Below, one piece after another: positions 6,701 through 7,212 of a stretch of DNA of 7,212 nt. Position 1 is the first letter of the stretch. Every line of letters starts with the position of its first letter. The notes beneath the pieces were generated by a model. That model worked only from the letters and a program-made list of their open reading frames with translations. It was not told where the DNA came from and ran no database searches. Made by a program: the position numbers and the translations under genes. The stretch comes from Opitutales bacterium UBA7389 (GTDB taxonomy: Bacteria; Verrucomicrobiota; Verrucomicrobiia; Opitutales; Opitutaceae). The stretch spans positions 1 through 7,212 of the forward strand of contig DKNL01000324.1 of assembly GCA_002474325.1 (NCBI GenBank), given 5' to 3'.

Positions 6701-7212
6701 TCACCCCCAGCCTAGTTCGCTGTGATGGGTTTTAAGCCAATCCTCGGATTCGCGATATTGGGGAAAAGCCATCTCCACGAATTTCCAAAATCGCGGAGAA
6801 TGGCTCATTTCGCGCAGATGCATCAGCTCATGGATGATGATGTAGTCAACCACGCTACTCGGAACCATGATCAATCGCCAATTCAATGATATTACTCCCG
6901 ACGACGAGCAAGAGCCCCAACGTGTTTGTTGGTCACGGATGCTCACTTTCGAATACGATAGCTCAAATCGATCTGCCAGCGTCTTTGTTCTACCCGGTAA
7001 CTCTCGCTTGGCGAGCAAACGAAATCGCTGCCCCAAAGGTCGCGACAAGTCGATATTTTCATCGGCGAGAAATATCTTCTGGTCTGCAAAATAAAGAGCT
7101 GGTCGTCCCCAATCCTTCGATACACTTAGATTATGCCTATCACCTCGATACCATATTGTGTCTCCCGACCTCAGTTTAGCTTCCTCGGCCTCCTCTTGGC
7201 ACTTTTTTTGCT
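6701..7212 (-). CDS. YgjP-like zinc metallopeptidase (DUF45 family), 5' end missing
   Basis: A partial gene: the reading frame stays open to the right edge (codons from 7210 down), giving 169 visible residues, while the family is usually about 230. The protein belongs to the YgjP/DUF45 (PF01863) group of putative zinc-dependent peptidases related to minigluzincins and SprT/WSS1 proteases. The visible N-terminal part has LRSGDTIWYRGDRHNLSV, the expected beta-hairpin of the family. Next come SIRDQQTRWGSCSSSG and SLNWRLIMVP, then HELMH (6818-6832) and a third His (6800-6802) in HELMHLREMSH, giving the HExxH-x5-H zinc site with Glu as catalytic base, and finally SPRFW. All catalytic residues are present. 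A TTG at 7048 could be taken as a start, but it would cut off the conserved hairpin, so the true start lies beyond the window. No signal peptide can be judged. The biological substrate is not established; in some genomes such genes adjoin type I restriction or repair genes, but that cannot be tested here. Confidence 0.93.
   Translation of the reverse strand, partial: QKKCQEEAEEAKLRSGDTIWYRGDRHNLSVSKDWGRPALYFADQKIFLADENIDLSRPLGQRFRLLAKRELPGRTKTLADRFELSYSKVSIRDQQTRWGSCSSSGVISLNWRLIMVPSSVVDYIIIHELMHLREMSHSPRFWKFVEMAFPQYRESEDWLKTHHSELGWG

Noticed and set aside
7046..7048. TTG as the start of the metallopeptidase gene
   Set aside because: The frame remains open upstream to the window edge and encodes the conserved family beta-hairpin (GDTIWYRGDRHNLSV), so the gene starts outside the window.
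6867..7179. Two overlapping plus-strand frames opposite the metallopeptidase gene
   Set aside because: The minus strand encodes a YgjP-type protein with its complete zinc site, so the plus-strand frames are shadows.

Overview
This is mostly a housekeeping stretch of a bacterial chromosome, densely coding and of roughly balanced base composition. It holds five protein genes. In order they are purD (+), a class I SAM-dependent methyltransferase (-), a topoisomerase IV pair parE-parC (+,+), and a YgjP/DUF45-type zinc metallopeptidase (-) whose 5' end runs off the right edge. The ParE and ParC proteins are of the compact type that I associate with Bacteroidota and the Planctomycetes-Verrucomicrobia-Chlamydiae group (for example GTSEDDGIYVLLKEIIDNS in ParE and HPHGDAS and GAAAARYIEARLS in ParC). 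None of the start codons that can be checked has a strong Shine-Dalgarno sequence. A short palindrome at 1417-1435 looks like intergenic repeats I recall from marine Verrucomicrobiota (Opitutae). My best guess is therefore a verrucomicrobial bacterium; this is an inference, not a proof.

Layout: 4-1296 purD, the second step of de novo purine synthesis. 1297-1472 is a short gap between converging genes with weak stem-loops and the REP-like palindrome. 1473-2297 (-) is a methyltransferase of unknown substrate. 2298-2434 is a divergent gap with a perfect 12-bp palindrome. 2435-4282 parE and 4307-6364 parC are separated by 24 bp and almost certainly form one operon encoding the A2B2 decatenase. 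6365-6700 has no intact gene but carries what may be a decayed PIN-domain (VapC-like) remnant on the minus strand. 6701-7212 (-) is the 3' part of the metallopeptidase gene.

Only parE and parC clearly work together. purD, the methyltransferase and the peptidase look like independent neighbours. I found no mobile element, CRISPR array, tRNA or rRNA, and no convincing new system. The points most worth checking are the natural Ala and Ser at the two quinolone-contact positions of ParC, its shortened C-terminal domain, and the possible toxin-gene remnant after the peptidase gene.
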